Below, in pieces: positions 8,829 to 17,581 of a stretch of 64,000 nt of DNA. The stretch is from Verrucomicrobiia bacterium (GTDB lineage: Bacteria > Verrucomicrobiota > Verrucomicrobiia > Opitutales > Opitutaceae), in the NCBI GenBank assembly GCA_011525695.1, contig WYBX01000045.1, positions 116,865 through 180,864 on the forward strand. The letters are read 5' to 3'. Each line of letters begins with the position of its first letter. Within the stretch, counting starts at the first letter, position 1. Below the pieces are notes generated by a model. The model worked only from the letters and a program-made list of their open reading frames with translations, did not search any database and was not told where the DNA came from. A program made the translations under genes and the position numbers.

Positions 8829-9896
8829 CTACCGCAGTTCCGGTGGAAGCTGCTGTACGATTGATTTGATGTCCTGCACGGCCTCGCGGTGACAGACCAA
8901 CACGGCGTCGCTCGTCTCGACCACGACCAGGTTGTTCACGCCGCAAAGCGCTATTGTGCGGCCACTGCTCAATGCGATATTGTTGCTTGCACCGGCGGTG
9001 ATCACGCGTCCGCGCACCGCATTCCCGCTGGCATCCTTCGGCAGATGCCGGGGTACTGCGGTCCATAGTCCAACGTCATCCCAATCGAATTTGGCCAGAA
9101 TCGTCTCCACGCGGGAGGCCTTTTCCATGATCGCGTAATCGACCGAGATCTTCGGCAAACCCGAAAACCGCGCCGCCAGATACTCTCGCCATCCTACCGC
9201 CGGGAATTCTCGCACAAAACTGGCCAACTCCGGGGCGTTCCGTACCGCCTCATCGATGAAAGTGCTTACCCTCCAGCAGAACATGCCGGCGTTCCACGCG
9301 AAATCGCCGCTGGCCAGATAAGCCTCGGCAGTCGCGATGTCGGGTTTTTCCACGAATCGCTTCACCTCGCGCACGCTATCGGCGGCAGAGGCGACTTCCT
9401 CCCCCATCTGCAAATAACCAAAGCCAGTTGCTGGATGATCCGGCTTCACCGCTACGGTTAGAATCGCCCGGGTATCCGCCGCCCGGGCAAGTGCCGCGCG
9501 CAATTGCCGCCCGAAAAGCTGCTCCTCCCTGATAAACGCGTCGGCGGGCAGCAAGGCAAGAGTGGCGCCGTCGCCGCCCCGGGCTCGGACGAGGGCGGTG
9601 GCAAGGGCTGCCGCGGGAGCAGTATCGCGCTTCGCTGGCTCGGGGATTATCTGATCCGAGGGCAGCAGCCCCTCGACGGCTGCGCACGTTCCCTCAAATT
9701 GCGCCTCGTTGGTCAGGACAAACACGTTCCCAATTGGCACGACTTCGCCAAGTCGGCGGATGGTTTCTTCGAGCAAGGTTCGGTCGGAGAAGAGCTTTAA
9801 CAAGTGCTTCGGCGTGCGACTCCGGCTCATCGGCCAGAATCGCTCGCCACTGCCTCCCGCCATCACGCAGGCAAAAAATAGGGACGGTTCGTTCAT
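8829..9896 (-). CDS. manC: Mannose-1-phosphate guanylyltransferase
   Basis: The product is 355 residues from ATG 9896. It begins with the nucleotidyltransferase signature VMAGGSGERFWPMSR (about residues 11-25) followed by PKHLLKL, and has the KPDHPATGFGY and FVEKPD motifs seen in sugar-nucleotide pyrophosphorylases. The C-terminal phosphomannose-isomerase domain of long ManC/AlgA proteins is absent, so it is the transferase-only form. It converts mannose-1-phosphate and GTP to GDP-mannose in the cytoplasm, a precursor for surface polysaccharides. A 14-residue upstream extension in the same frame is unlikely to be translated. The nearest plausible users are the polysaccharide genes 32-45 kb away, so no operon link is visible. 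Confidence 0.92.
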   Translation of the reverse strand: MNEPSLFFACVMAGGSGERFWPMSRSRTPKHLLKLFSDRTLLEETIRRLGEVVPIGNVFVLTNEAQFEGTCAAVEGLLPSDQIIPEPAKRDTAPAAALATALVRARGGDGATLALLPADAFIREEQLFGRQLRAALARAADTRAILTVAVKPDHPATGFGYLQMGEEVASAADSVREVKRFVEKPDIATAEAYLASGDFAWNAGMFCWRVSTFIDEAVRNAPELASFVREFPAVGWREYLAARFSGLPKISVDYAIMEKASRVETILAKFDWDDVGLWTAVPRHLPKDASGNAVRGRVITAGASNNIALSSGRTIALCGVNNLVVVETSDAVLVCHREAVQDIKSIVQQLPPELR

Positions 9897-10005
9897 CACG
9901 AACGTTTTCCGCTGACACTGCGCACACGCCAAGCCCAAACGAGGTGGGTCGTCACCTACCAGACCACTTCGGCTTCAGTCAGGCAACCGCGCGACCAGCG
10001 GGCCG

Positions 10006-11382
10006 CTATTCGGCGTTGGTCGATTCGCGCCAGTTCGAAACCGCAAACGGCGTCTCGAGCCCGCTCAACACAACGTTGCGCAACTGCACATCATAATGCA
10101 CCGCCGGTGCCGTCCCCGTAAACGCAACTTTCTTTGCCACCACCGCGCCGTAAATCGTGGAATTTCCCAGGACGTTGAACTGACCGGTCGGGGTATAGAT
10201 TATGCCGTAATAGGGCACCGTGGTATTCATGTCCGGTGCCGTCAGCGTGTTCGTGCTGAAAATCGCAACCCGCTTCGGGTCCTTCGACTGGTTGGTGATT
10301 CCACCACCGTAAATCGCCAAGTCGCCGGAACTGAAAACCTCGAGGGTGCCGTTCGAAGTTACCTCGATCGACGGACTGCCACCGTAAAGGCCAATGTAAA
10401 ATGATCCCGAGACCACCAGCCGCACCGGACCGTCGACGATAATCTTCGTCGTACCCGTAAGGTTCAGGCCGGACGAGTAGTAGATGTCGGGACTCGTCGC
10501 AGAGGGGGATCCGAGGGTCGTGGTCGAGCCGGTTGTCGGATTTGCCAGCACCGTACCCGTTCCGGAAATCGACTTGATTGAGAATACGGGCTGGTAGGGG
10601 CTGGAGGTGACCCGTGCCGAGTCAATCTTGACGGTGCTGGGAGTTTCCGGGCCAAACACGCGGGCACCCGTGCTCACGGATGGACCGGCACCAAAGGTGG
10701 AAGCGACATAGCCCTTGACCTGGGCATTGGTGAGCTGGACGGTGGCGGAACCACTCGCCGTGGCATTGGAAGCCACGATGGCGGAATATCCCGGGTTGAG
10801 CGGATCGTACACCCCGAGGCTCGAGTCGTAGCTGTCGATCGTTCCGCCACTGCTGAACGTCACATTCCCGGTGGTCGCGGCCACCGCATTCACCAGCAGC
10901 GGCACCTGGGCGGAGGCTGATTCGAGCGTGCGGCTCACGGTGGAGCCGTCCGGCATCGAAAGCGTGCCGGTTGCGCTGATCGTGCGCGGTCCCGCACTGC
11001 CATTGTAGCTCGTGACCACCACCGAAATCGACCCCGTAACCCCGTTGTCGAAAGTAAAGCCACTGAAGGTGCGGCTTGCGGTTGTTCCAGCCAGTGACCA
11101 GCCGGACCAATCATTCTTGTTCAGCGCCCACAGCGCTTCTTCCAGTCCGTTTTCCGCCAGGGTGACGCTATGGCCGCTGCGCAGCGACCGCGTGCTCATT
11201 TCCAGTGTCCGGTAACACACCGTCAGGTAGCTCGCGAGCGAGATTCCCAGCACCACCGTGACGCACAATGCGGCGAGAAGAGCGGAGCCCTTTTCCCGCG
11301 AGTTTCTTGCATCGCCCGATGCAGTCGCGCACCCGGTGCGTGTGGCACTCGGACTCACCGTGGCGTTGTGGGTGGCGACCAT
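10006..11382 (-). CDS. PilX-like pseudopilin/pilus assembly-type protein
   Basis: From ATG 11382 the product is 458 residues; an ATG at 11478 would add 32. Near residue 30 it has a class III prepilin-like stretch, EKG|SALLAALCVTVVLG, where cleavage after Gly and a long hydrophobic helix are expected. The rest is Ser/Thr/Gly-rich and beta-like, ending in YYGIIYTPTGQFNV and STIYGAVVAKKV, the style of the adhesive C-terminal domain found in PilX-like proteins of environmental bacteria. It would be inserted in the inner membrane and moved into a pilus or pseudopilus. No pil or gsp genes are adjacent, so it is an orphan here. Family assignment comes from the N-terminal segment and the general layout. 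Confidence 0.65.
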   Translation of the reverse strand: MVATHNATVSPSATRTGCATASGDARNSREKGSALLAALCVTVVLGISLASYLTVCYRTLEMSTRSLRSGHSVTLAENGLEEALWALNKNDWSGWSLAGTTASRTFSGFTFDNGVTGSISVVVTSYNGSAGPRTISATGTLSMPDGSTVSRTLESASAQVPLLVNAVAATTGNVTFSSGGTIDSYDSSLGVYDPLNPGYSAIVASNATASGSATVQLTNAQVKGYVASTFGAGPSVSTGARVFGPETPSTVKIDSARVTSSPYQPVFSIKSISGTGTVLANPTTGSTTTLGSPSATSPDIYYSSGLNLTGTTKIIVDGPVRLVVSGSFYIGLYGGSPSIEVTSNGTLEVFSSGDLAIYGGGITNQSKDPKRVAIFSTNTLTAPDMNTTVPYYGIIYTPTGQFNVLGNSTIYGAVVAKKVAFTGTAPAVHYDVQLRNVVLSGLETPFAVSNWRESTNAE

Positions 11383-11785
11383 GTTCTTTGCGACCGGGGC
11401 AGCATCCGCCTTCGTAAGATGGCAGTCGAGCGTTTGTTGCCTCGGAATACACCTAGGCGATATGCGTAGTTTCTGCATCCGACTTGCGAGGGGAGCTCAC
11501 GCTGCGTTTCCTGCTGATGATCAGCTTGTTATTACCACATATCACTGGCTGCCGAGGGGATGCGAAAGGCGCTTGGCAGCGATTGGAGGCTCAAAAAGCG
11601 TGCTAATACGCATGATAAAGGCTGCTCTCGCCATTCCCGTGCCGTCTTTCCGGCCGGAACCGGTGCCATGCGCCGCCATGACTCCGGTTTTAGGATACGC
11701 CATCTGCACCATCCAGGCGGCTCCTGAATTCCGGACCAACAAACGGAATTTTCCCCATGCGGCCGGCATTGAACCCGGTGTCCGA
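11383..11785. other. Spacer between divergent genes, no feature recognised
   Basis: About 400 bases separate the PilX-like gene (minus) from the receiver gene (plus). If the earlier pilin ATG at 11478 is used, the true spacer is about 300 bases. Both promoters should lie here, but I see no clear -35/-10 pair, repeat, hairpin terminator or RNA motif. Confidence 0.5.
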
Positions 11786-12295
11786 ATGGCACAAACCAAG
11801 CCCATGACCGAAACCCCTCCGGCTTTGATTGTCGCGGTCGATGATGAACCCGATGATATTTTCTTTCTTCGCCGACTGCTGAAACGGGCGGGCCATGCCC
11901 ATGAGTTTCAGCCCTTCGCCAACGCAGAGGCCGCAATGGTGGCCCTGTCCAGCTATGCCAGCGACCCGCAAAAGGCCGGCTTTCCGCTGGTTTGCTTTCT
12001 GGACATCAAAATGGCCGGGATGACCGGGCTCGAACTCCTGAAGTGGATTCGAGCCAACCGTGCTCTCGATATTCTCCCCATTATCATGTTCTCCTCGTCA
12101 GACCACCCGAATGACGTGGAGCGCGCCCGGGAATTTGGCGCGCAGGGTTTCCTGAAAAAATATCCGTCAGTCGAGGCGATGCGCGCCGTACTGGATGAGG
12201 CGCGCGAGTTCGCCGCCTCATTGCCACCAAAGAAGACCTTCCTGCAATGGAGCTACCGCTTTGTGGATTCGGCCGACGCGATCGCGGCAAAATAG
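11786..12295 (+). CDS. Single-domain response regulator (Rcp-like)
   Basis: The product is 169 residues from ATG 11786, or 163 from ATG 11804. It consists only of a receiver domain: acidic cluster VDDEPDD near residues 18-24, phospho-acceptor Asp73 in FLDIKMAGMTG, a Ser switch in MFSSSDHP and Lys in GFLKKYPS. The long beta3-alpha3 segment and the DEPDDIFFL start are typical of Rcp1-type regulators, which work as partners of bacteriophytochrome-like kinases. There is no output domain, so it acts by protein contact. The window has a candidate kinase of that general type at 62.0-63.8 kb, but linking them is a guess. The gene ends 25 bases from the convergent CBS gene. Confidence 0.87.
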   Translation: MAQTKPMTETPPALIVAVDDEPDDIFFLRRLLKRAGHAHEFQPFANAEAAMVALSSYASDPQKAGFPLVCFLDIKMAGMTGLELLKWIRANRALDILPIIMFSSSDHPNDVERAREFGAQGFLKKYPSVEAMRAVLDEAREFAASLPPKKTFLQWSYRFVDSADAIAAK

Positions 12296-12320
12296 CTTTG
12301 TCCGAACTGGCTTGACTCGC

Positions 12321-13028
12321 CTACCGTCCGACCCGCCTTCCCGATTTCCGGCGCGGTCGTGGTGATCGGGCACTGCTGCCGGCACGCCGGCTCGGTCTGG
12401 CCGTCGAACGGGTGCCTTCCCGGCCGCCCCCACCCCGTGTCTGGCTGCGGACGAGTGCCGACCGGCGCTGCCGGGACCTGTTTCCCGTCGACCGCCTTCG
12501 GGTCGCGGTGGCCTGGGCCCTCGTGTTCCCTCCGCCTCGTGAATTCCGGATTCCCCTGGGTATCGCTTGACGTGGGATAAACGCATCGGAGTGACCTCCG
12601 CTCATGTGCTCCTCGGCCGACTCCGAGACTTCCCGCAGCGCCAGACCGCTGAAAGCCGGCTGGGACCTCACCGCGATGTCTCCCAACGCGAGGATGCCGA
12701 CCAATCGCTTCGCTCGATTCAGCACCGGCACCCGCCGAATCTGCTTCTCCGCCATCAGTTGTGATGCCACCTCCACTTCCTGGTCAGCGAACACGTGAAT
12801 CACGCCAGAAGACATCACGTCCCGGACGACGGCGCTTTCAACCGGACGTCCGTCCGCCACTGCCCTGAGAACGATGTCGCGATCCGTTACCATGCCCAAC
12901 AGCCTGTCATCCTCGCAGACCGGCAGGGCCCCCACATCGAGCAGCCTCATCAGGCCAGCTGCTTCGACCAAAGTATTCTGTGGCGCGATACACCGCGCAC
13001 CAGCGGTCATGACTTCATGAACTTTCAT
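12321..13028 (-). CDS. CBS-pair protein with a long basic tail
   Basis: The first about 145 of 235 residues form a tandem CBS pair: MKVHEVMTAGARCI opens CBS1, with GMVTDRDIVLRA as its signature, and VRDVMSSGVIHV opens CBS2, ending in VGILALGDIAV. CBS pairs bind adenosyl nucleotides and regulate partner domains. The last 90 residues are unusual: rich in Arg, Ser and Gly (for example TATRRRSTGNRSRQRR), with no hydrophobic core. The tail may bind nucleic acid or polyphosphate, or may be a frameshift product. No upstream Shine-Dalgarno is clear. It is divergent from the DUF3185-like gene, with a 232-base spacer. Confidence 0.82.
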   Translation of the reverse strand: MKVHEVMTAGARCIAPQNTLVEAAGLMRLLDVGALPVCEDDRLLGMVTDRDIVLRAVADGRPVESAVVRDVMSSGVIHVFADQEVEVASQLMAEKQIRRVPVLNRAKRLVGILALGDIAVRSQPAFSGLALREVSESAEEHMSGGHSDAFIPRQAIPRGIRNSRGGGNTRAQATATRRRSTGNRSRQRRSALVRSQTRGGGGREGTRSTARPSRRAGSSARSPRPRRKSGRRVGR

Positions 13029-13260
13029 TGTCCGAACTTAATGGCTCGACCAGTGGTTCGCCATCAGGCCGGTCGCGCGTCGGCGCGTGGGGGAAAATCA
13101 CCCCAGTAGATGGTCCAGCCATGGGGTCTGCACGGGAGGCGAAGGACGAATCCTGCGTTCCGGACGGATTTAGTGGGGCAATCCCCCGCTGCGGGATTGC
13201 GCACCGCCAGCGCCATATGCGGTCAGTGCATGCGTTTACCACCCACAACCTCGACTCATT

Positions 13261-13503
13261 ATGAAAACTCTCCTCGCCATCGTCCTGATTGTCATCGGCG
13301 GCATCGTCTTCTTCCAAGGATTGAATCGCAAGGATTCGATCGCGGGTGAAGCCTCCGAAGCCGGGACCCAAATCGCCAATAGCATTGATGGCGGCACCCG
13401 CACGCCGCAACATGTCGTCTACATGATCGCCGGCGGCGCCTTGGTCCTCGTCGGCATTGGCCTGGCTGTACGTCGCGGGCCAAGGACGATTGTGACCCGC
13501 TAA
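13261..13503 (+). CDS. Small two-helix membrane protein, DUF3185-like
   Basis: The 80-residue protein has a hydrophobic helix at residues 3-20 (LLAIVLIVIGGIVFFQG), a polar linker containing DSIAGEASEAGTQI, and a second helix at about 54-69 (MIAGGALVLVGIGLAV) followed by basic residues. This layout, with a short polar loop after the first helix and a Gly-rich second helix, fits the DUF3185 family of small inner-membrane proteins of unknown function. It is transcribed alone, divergently from the CBS gene. No function can be inferred. Confidence 0.78.
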   Translation: MKTLLAIVLIVIGGIVFFQGLNRKDSIAGEASEAGTQIANSIDGGTRTPQHVVYMIAGGALVLVGIGLAVRRGPRTIVTR

Positions 13504-13640
13504 GTCCGGAAGTCTCCTGCTCGCCGGCCGCGCGCGAGACGTTCCACGCAGCTTGATGCGGAACACTTCACAGTGAAATCTCCGGGTTGAATGCCCCCAG
13601 CTGCATGCGGGTTGCATGCAGCTCCCCATCCGTTGACGGT

Positions 13641-13838
13641 TCAGCCCGGAGGAATTTCGGGCCCCGGTGGCGCCCGCGAGGAGTCGCGAGGCGTCGGCTG
13701 GTCGGAACTGGGTCTTGCCACGGTGACGCCCCGGCTTTCGCGGCGAATCCCACCGGCGGTTCCGGTCCGTCGCCCGAGCAGGAGGAATACCAGCGGTACG
13801 ACGAGCAGCAGCAGCACGATTGCGATGATGTAGCCCAT
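13641..13838 (-). CDS. Hypothetical small membrane protein with Pro-rich tail
   Basis: A 65-residue frame starts at ATG 13838 (the frame can extend to 13883, giving 80 residues). It has one strong hydrophobic helix at residues 3-22 (IIAIVLLLLVVPLVFLLLG), then GRRTG and a polar, Pro/Ser/Arg-rich tail that should be cytoplasmic. I do not recognise a family. It fills an otherwise empty gap between the DUF3185-like gene and the AsmA-like gene on the other strand. A genuine membrane helix of this quality is unlikely in random GC-rich sequence, but there is no Shine-Dalgarno at a good distance. Confidence 0.55.
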   Translation of the reverse strand: MGYIIAIVLLLLVVPLVFLLLGRRTGTAGGIRRESRGVTVARPSSDQPTPRDSSRAPPGPEIPPG

Positions 13839-14012
13839 CGGCCAATAGACCGGCCTCGGCGCTTTCCGCCACGCGGTGCCCACCGGATTTTCTCCCGCGA
13901 ATTCTCACCGCGATCCATCGGTGTTTTTCCGGTGCGGGATGCGGACGGCCGGCAACTCCAAATTTCCCGATCGCGATGGCCAAACCACGATGGATGCTTT
14001 GATTCCGGCCAG

Positions 14013-17000
14013 ATGAAAGGCCTCAAGATTTTCGCGCTGGTTGTCGGAATTCTGATCGCACTGATGGCGCTTGCGGCTGCTGTTATGCTGACACCCGCTA
14101 CCCAGACCTGGCTCGCCAACTGGACATTGGCACGGCAACCCGGCTTGGACGGACACGTCAGCCGCGTCGATGCCAGCCTCTCACAAGCTCGGCTTGATGA
14201 CGTCCGATTGGTCGAGGACGGCGTGAGAGTTACCGCCAAGACCATCACCGCCAGCTTCTCCGGATGGAGCTTCCTGAGCCGGAAGGTTCTGGAGGTCGAT
14301 CGCCTGGACATAGCCGGGCTCGAGTTGGATCTTCACGCGCAACGGGCTGATACGGTGGCGCCGGCGACCCGGCCGCCGGCGAATATCGCCCGTGGATCTC
14401 CGGTGGCCGCTTCGCCCCGGCCCGCGTTCGAGGGCGTGCTTGCCCAAATGAAGCTGCCGCTCGACGTGCGAATCGGAAGGCTCACCGCTGAGGGGAAGGT
14501 TCGCCTTTCTGACACCCGGTCGGTGGGTTTCACATTGCGGGGCGAACGCCTGCAGCCAGGAGACCAGGGCACCATACACTGGAAGCTGGACTTCAACGAT
14601 GCTACCGAAAGCGCGCCGCTGGTTTCCGCCCATAGCCAGGGCAGTGCCGTCGTCCGAATTGCCGCCGACCGCCGCGTGGAATCGATTCGGATCGAAGCCT
14701 CGGCGGTGGCCAAAGGTGCCGGTTGGCCGAAAGACCGCGTGATGCTCGTGGCCAGCGCTTCTCAATCCGGCGTGGATTCGGATGAGACTTTCGAAGTTCA
14801 GGCCGGCTTCGAGCGCGATGGGGCGATCGAACCGTTCGTTACGAGCACCGCGGTTTTCGGGGCAAGCCGACGCGAGTTTGACGGCAAATGGTCTCTCGGG
14901 ATCAACGAGACGCACATCCGGGGGCTTTTCACCGGCTTGCGCCTTCCCGAAATCGCGGGCCGCGGCGACGGGCGTTTCACGTTCAATCCCGTGACCGGAG
15001 CGGCAAGAATCGAGGGTGATCTACAAGCGACCCTGAACCGGCTTGAACGAATCTCACCCGCTCTTTCGGCGGTCGGCTCGCTTCAATTGCAGACCGGTTT
15101 CGAAGGCGGACGCACGGGAGACACGGCTCAACTGGAACGGCTTCAGCTCGAGGTCGGCGATGGCGCTGGGCGAACATTCGTCCGCATTGATGCGACCCAA
15201 CACGCCAGTTTTGACCTCGCCACCCAACGGATTTCATTCGCAAAGCCGGATGCCGAGCTTGGCCGAATCGTCTTGGAATCACTGCCGCTCGCTTGGGCAC
15301 AGCCTTTTCTCGCCGACTTCGCAATCGCCTCCGGCGATCTTTCGCTGGCAATGTCCATCCAGGCCGAGCCTGACGGCAGCCGCATTCGCGCCCGCAGTCT
15401 GAAGCCGCTGCAGCTTCACACGGTGACGCTCCGCCATGGCGAAAAAGAATTGCTGAACCGCCTCTCGCTTTCGGCCCGGCCCCAGATCGAGTATTCGGCA
15501 GCGCGAATTCTCGTCGAAGTGGAGGAATTCGCCGCCTCGACGCCTGCGGGTGATGCACTGACCGGTAGGTTCTCAGCCGACGTGGCAAACCGTTCCGCCG
15601 CGCCGGCCTTATCATTTGCATCGCAGCTCCAGGGCGTCTTGACCGAAGCGGTGCTCGGAGCCCTGCCCTTCGAAACGGGAAAGCTTTCCGTCTCCTCAAG
15701 CGCCGACGGCAGGCTGGAAGCCGACAGGCTTCAACTGCAGACTGCCAAGCTCACCATCGCACGCGAAGGTGGGGCGCAGCTCGCCGGGCTGGAGCTTCAG
15801 CAACCCGTCACGGTTAATCTGGAAAAATCCACCCTCGCAGCCGAAAAGCCGTCATCTGCCGCCGCTCGCATCCAGCTGCGGGAGGTTCCGCTCGCCTGGG
15901 GCCAGGCATTCCTGAGCGATTCGCAGTTGGCCGGCGTGGTAAGCGGAGTGACGTTCGAGGCGCTCCTCAGTTCCGCGGATGATCTCACGATCACTACCAC
16001 GGAACCGCTGGATGTGCGTGGAGCTGGTGCAAGCCTCGGTGGCAAACCGCTGCTGCGAAACGTCGACGTAACGGCCGACTTCACCGCCCGCAAGCACGAC
16101 AACGGATTCACCTTTGCAGTGCGCCAACTGGCACTGCGCGAGGGCGGCGCCACGCTGGCTACACTCGCGGCGACCGGCGAAGGCAGCCTGAATCCAAAGC
16201 TGACTCTGTCCGCAAGTGGCAGCCTCGACGCGGACGTCGCTGCGGCGATGAGGCAGCCGGCTGCTGCAGACTTTGCCGGCCTCACCCGGGGTCGGCTCAG
16301 CACCCGTTTCGAGGCGACGAAGAACGACGCGGCTTCGATGAAGGCGGAAATCGCCCTGCGTGATTTGGTCGCTCGGGAAAACGGCCAGCCGCTCGGCGCG
16401 CTCGAGCTGACCATCGACGCAAGGGTGAACCCGGATGGGAGCGGAACGCTCAGGCTGCCGGTGGCCCTCTCCAATGCAGACCGCCGATCGAGCCTGCTGC
16501 TCGCCGGCACGTTCGGCCGGAGCCGCGATGGGAATGCCTTCCTCTTTTCGGCCGAAGTTGAGGGTGACCGGATTTTCACCGACGATTTCATCGGGCTGGC
16601 GGCGATTGCCCCCGATAGCCAACCCAACGCCGCGGGGGATTCTCCGACGACGCCGGACACCGAAGCCTTCTGGGCGGGCGTGCAAGGCAAACTGCAGCTC
16701 AACCTGAAGCAGGTCATCCACGGGAAGGGTTATGCCATCAGCAATCTCCGCGGTTCGGCAACAGTGACACCCAGCCGCCTCATGCTCGAAGACCTGGAGG
16801 GAAGCATGAACAACAATCCCTTCACGTCGGACGCGGTGATTACCTTCACTGCCGGCAATCCCAAGCCGTATGGCCTGACCGCCTCCGCCGACATTTCCAA
16901 TTTCGATGTGGCAGCCCTCCTTCGCGCCGCCAACCCGAAGGAGAAGCCCGCCTTGGAGTCGAAGGTGAACGTGGTCGCACGTGCGAACGGCGACGGCGGA

Positions 17001-17570
17001 ACTCTGGGCCAGCTTCTGAAAAATGTCTATGGTCGCTTCGAGATCGAAGGCTCGCAGGGGGTCCTGCGCGCGCTTGGCCGCCGCACCGCGGCGGCAAGTG
17101 CGGCGTCGACGATTCTCGGCATTGCCGGCATCCTCACCGAATCGAAAACCACGTCTGCCCTCGCCGAGGTGACGTCGGCTCTCTCCGAGCTGCGCTTCGA
17201 CCATTTTCGGATGCAGATTGAGCGCGGTGCCGATCTCAGCTTCAAGCTGGCCAATATCGAATTCATCTCACCGCTGATGCGAACGACCGGCGGCGGACGA
17301 CTGGCACATCGCGAGGGCACGGCCCCGCAGAACCAGCCCATGGAAATCCAGCTGCAATTTGGCGCCAAGGGTCAGCTGGCGCAGTTGCTCGGCCGGATTG
17401 GGGCCCTCGGCCAGACGGTTGACGATCGCGGCTATAACCTGCTGCAGCGTTCCTTCACCCTCGGTGGCACGCCCGCCAAGCCCGATTCCGGCGCCCTCTG
17501 GACTTTCCTCCTGCGTGAAGCCGCGGCAGCCGGCGCACCGGCCTTGCAGGACCTTCTCAACCGGCGCTGA
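14013..17570 (+). CDS. Large AsmA-like protein
   Basis: The product is 1185 residues from ATG 14013 (MKGLKIFALVVG). There is one N-terminal membrane helix (residues 4-26), and the remainder is a long, repetitive, beta-rich periplasmic region. Near the C-terminus lies the AsmA-type segment with NVVARANGDGGTLGQLLKNV followed by GRFEIEGSQGVL. AsmA-like proteins (AsmA, TamB, YhdP, YicH) span the periplasm and are linked to lipid transport to the outer membrane. The length and single helix favour a YhdP/AsmA-like role rather than TamB with its partner TamA, which is absent. The frame stays open upstream to 13587, but that part overlaps the small minus-strand gene and lacks signal character. It ends 11 bases from the convergent amine oxidase. 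Confidence 0.78.
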   Translation: MKGLKIFALVVGILIALMALAAAVMLTPATQTWLANWTLARQPGLDGHVSRVDASLSQARLDDVRLVEDGVRVTAKTITASFSGWSFLSRKVLEVDRLDIAGLELDLHAQRADTVAPATRPPANIARGSPVAASPRPAFEGVLAQMKLPLDVRIGRLTAEGKVRLSDTRSVGFTLRGERLQPGDQGTIHWKLDFNDATESAPLVSAHSQGSAVVRIAADRRVESIRIEASAVAKGAGWPKDRVMLVASASQSGVDSDETFEVQAGFERDGAIEPFVTSTAVFGASRREFDGKWSLGINETHIRGLFTGLRLPEIAGRGDGRFTFNPVTGAARIEGDLQATLNRLERISPALSAVGSLQLQTGFEGGRTGDTAQLERLQLEVGDGAGRTFVRIDATQHASFDLATQRISFAKPDAELGRIVLESLPLAWAQPFLADFAIASGDLSLAMSIQAEPDGSRIRARSLKPLQLHTVTLRHGEKELLNRLSLSARPQIEYSAARILVEVEEFAASTPAGDALTGRFSADVANRSAAPALSFASQLQGVLTEAVLGALPFETGKLSVSSSADGRLEADRLQLQTAKLTIAREGGAQLAGLELQQPVTVNLEKSTLAAEKPSSAAARIQLREVPLAWGQAFLSDSQLAGVVSGVTFEALLSSADDLTITTTEPLDVRGAGASLGGKPLLRNVDVTADFTARKHDNGFTFAVRQLALREGGATLATLAATGEGSLNPKLTLSASGSLDADVAAAMRQPAAADFAGLTRGRLSTRFEATKNDAASMKAEIALRDLVARENGQPLGALELTIDARVNPDGSGTLRLPVALSNADRRSSLLLAGTFGRSRDGNAFLFSAEVEGDRIFTDDFIGLAAIAPDSQPNAAGDSPTTPDTEAFWAGVQGKLQLNLKQVIHGKGYAISNLRGSATVTPSRLMLEDLEGSMNNNPFTSDAVITFTAGNPKPYGLTASADISNFDVAALLRAANPKEKPALESKVNVVARANGDGGTLGQLLKNVYGRFEIEGSQGVLRALGRRTAAASAASTILGIAGILTESKTTSALAEVTSALSELRFDHFRMQIERGADLSFKLANIEFISPLMRTTGGGRLAHREGTAPQNQPMEIQLQFGAKGQLAQLLGRIGALGQTVDDRGYNLLQRSFTLGGTPAKPDSGALWTFLLREAAAAGAPALQDLLNRR

Positions 17571-17581
17571 GGATCGGGTGA

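Noticed and set aside
12218..12586. Alternative frame as the true C-terminus of the CBS protein
   Set aside because: The other frame has no CBS-like or other recognisable sequence, so a simple frameshift that restores a known domain is not supported, although an indel is not excluded.
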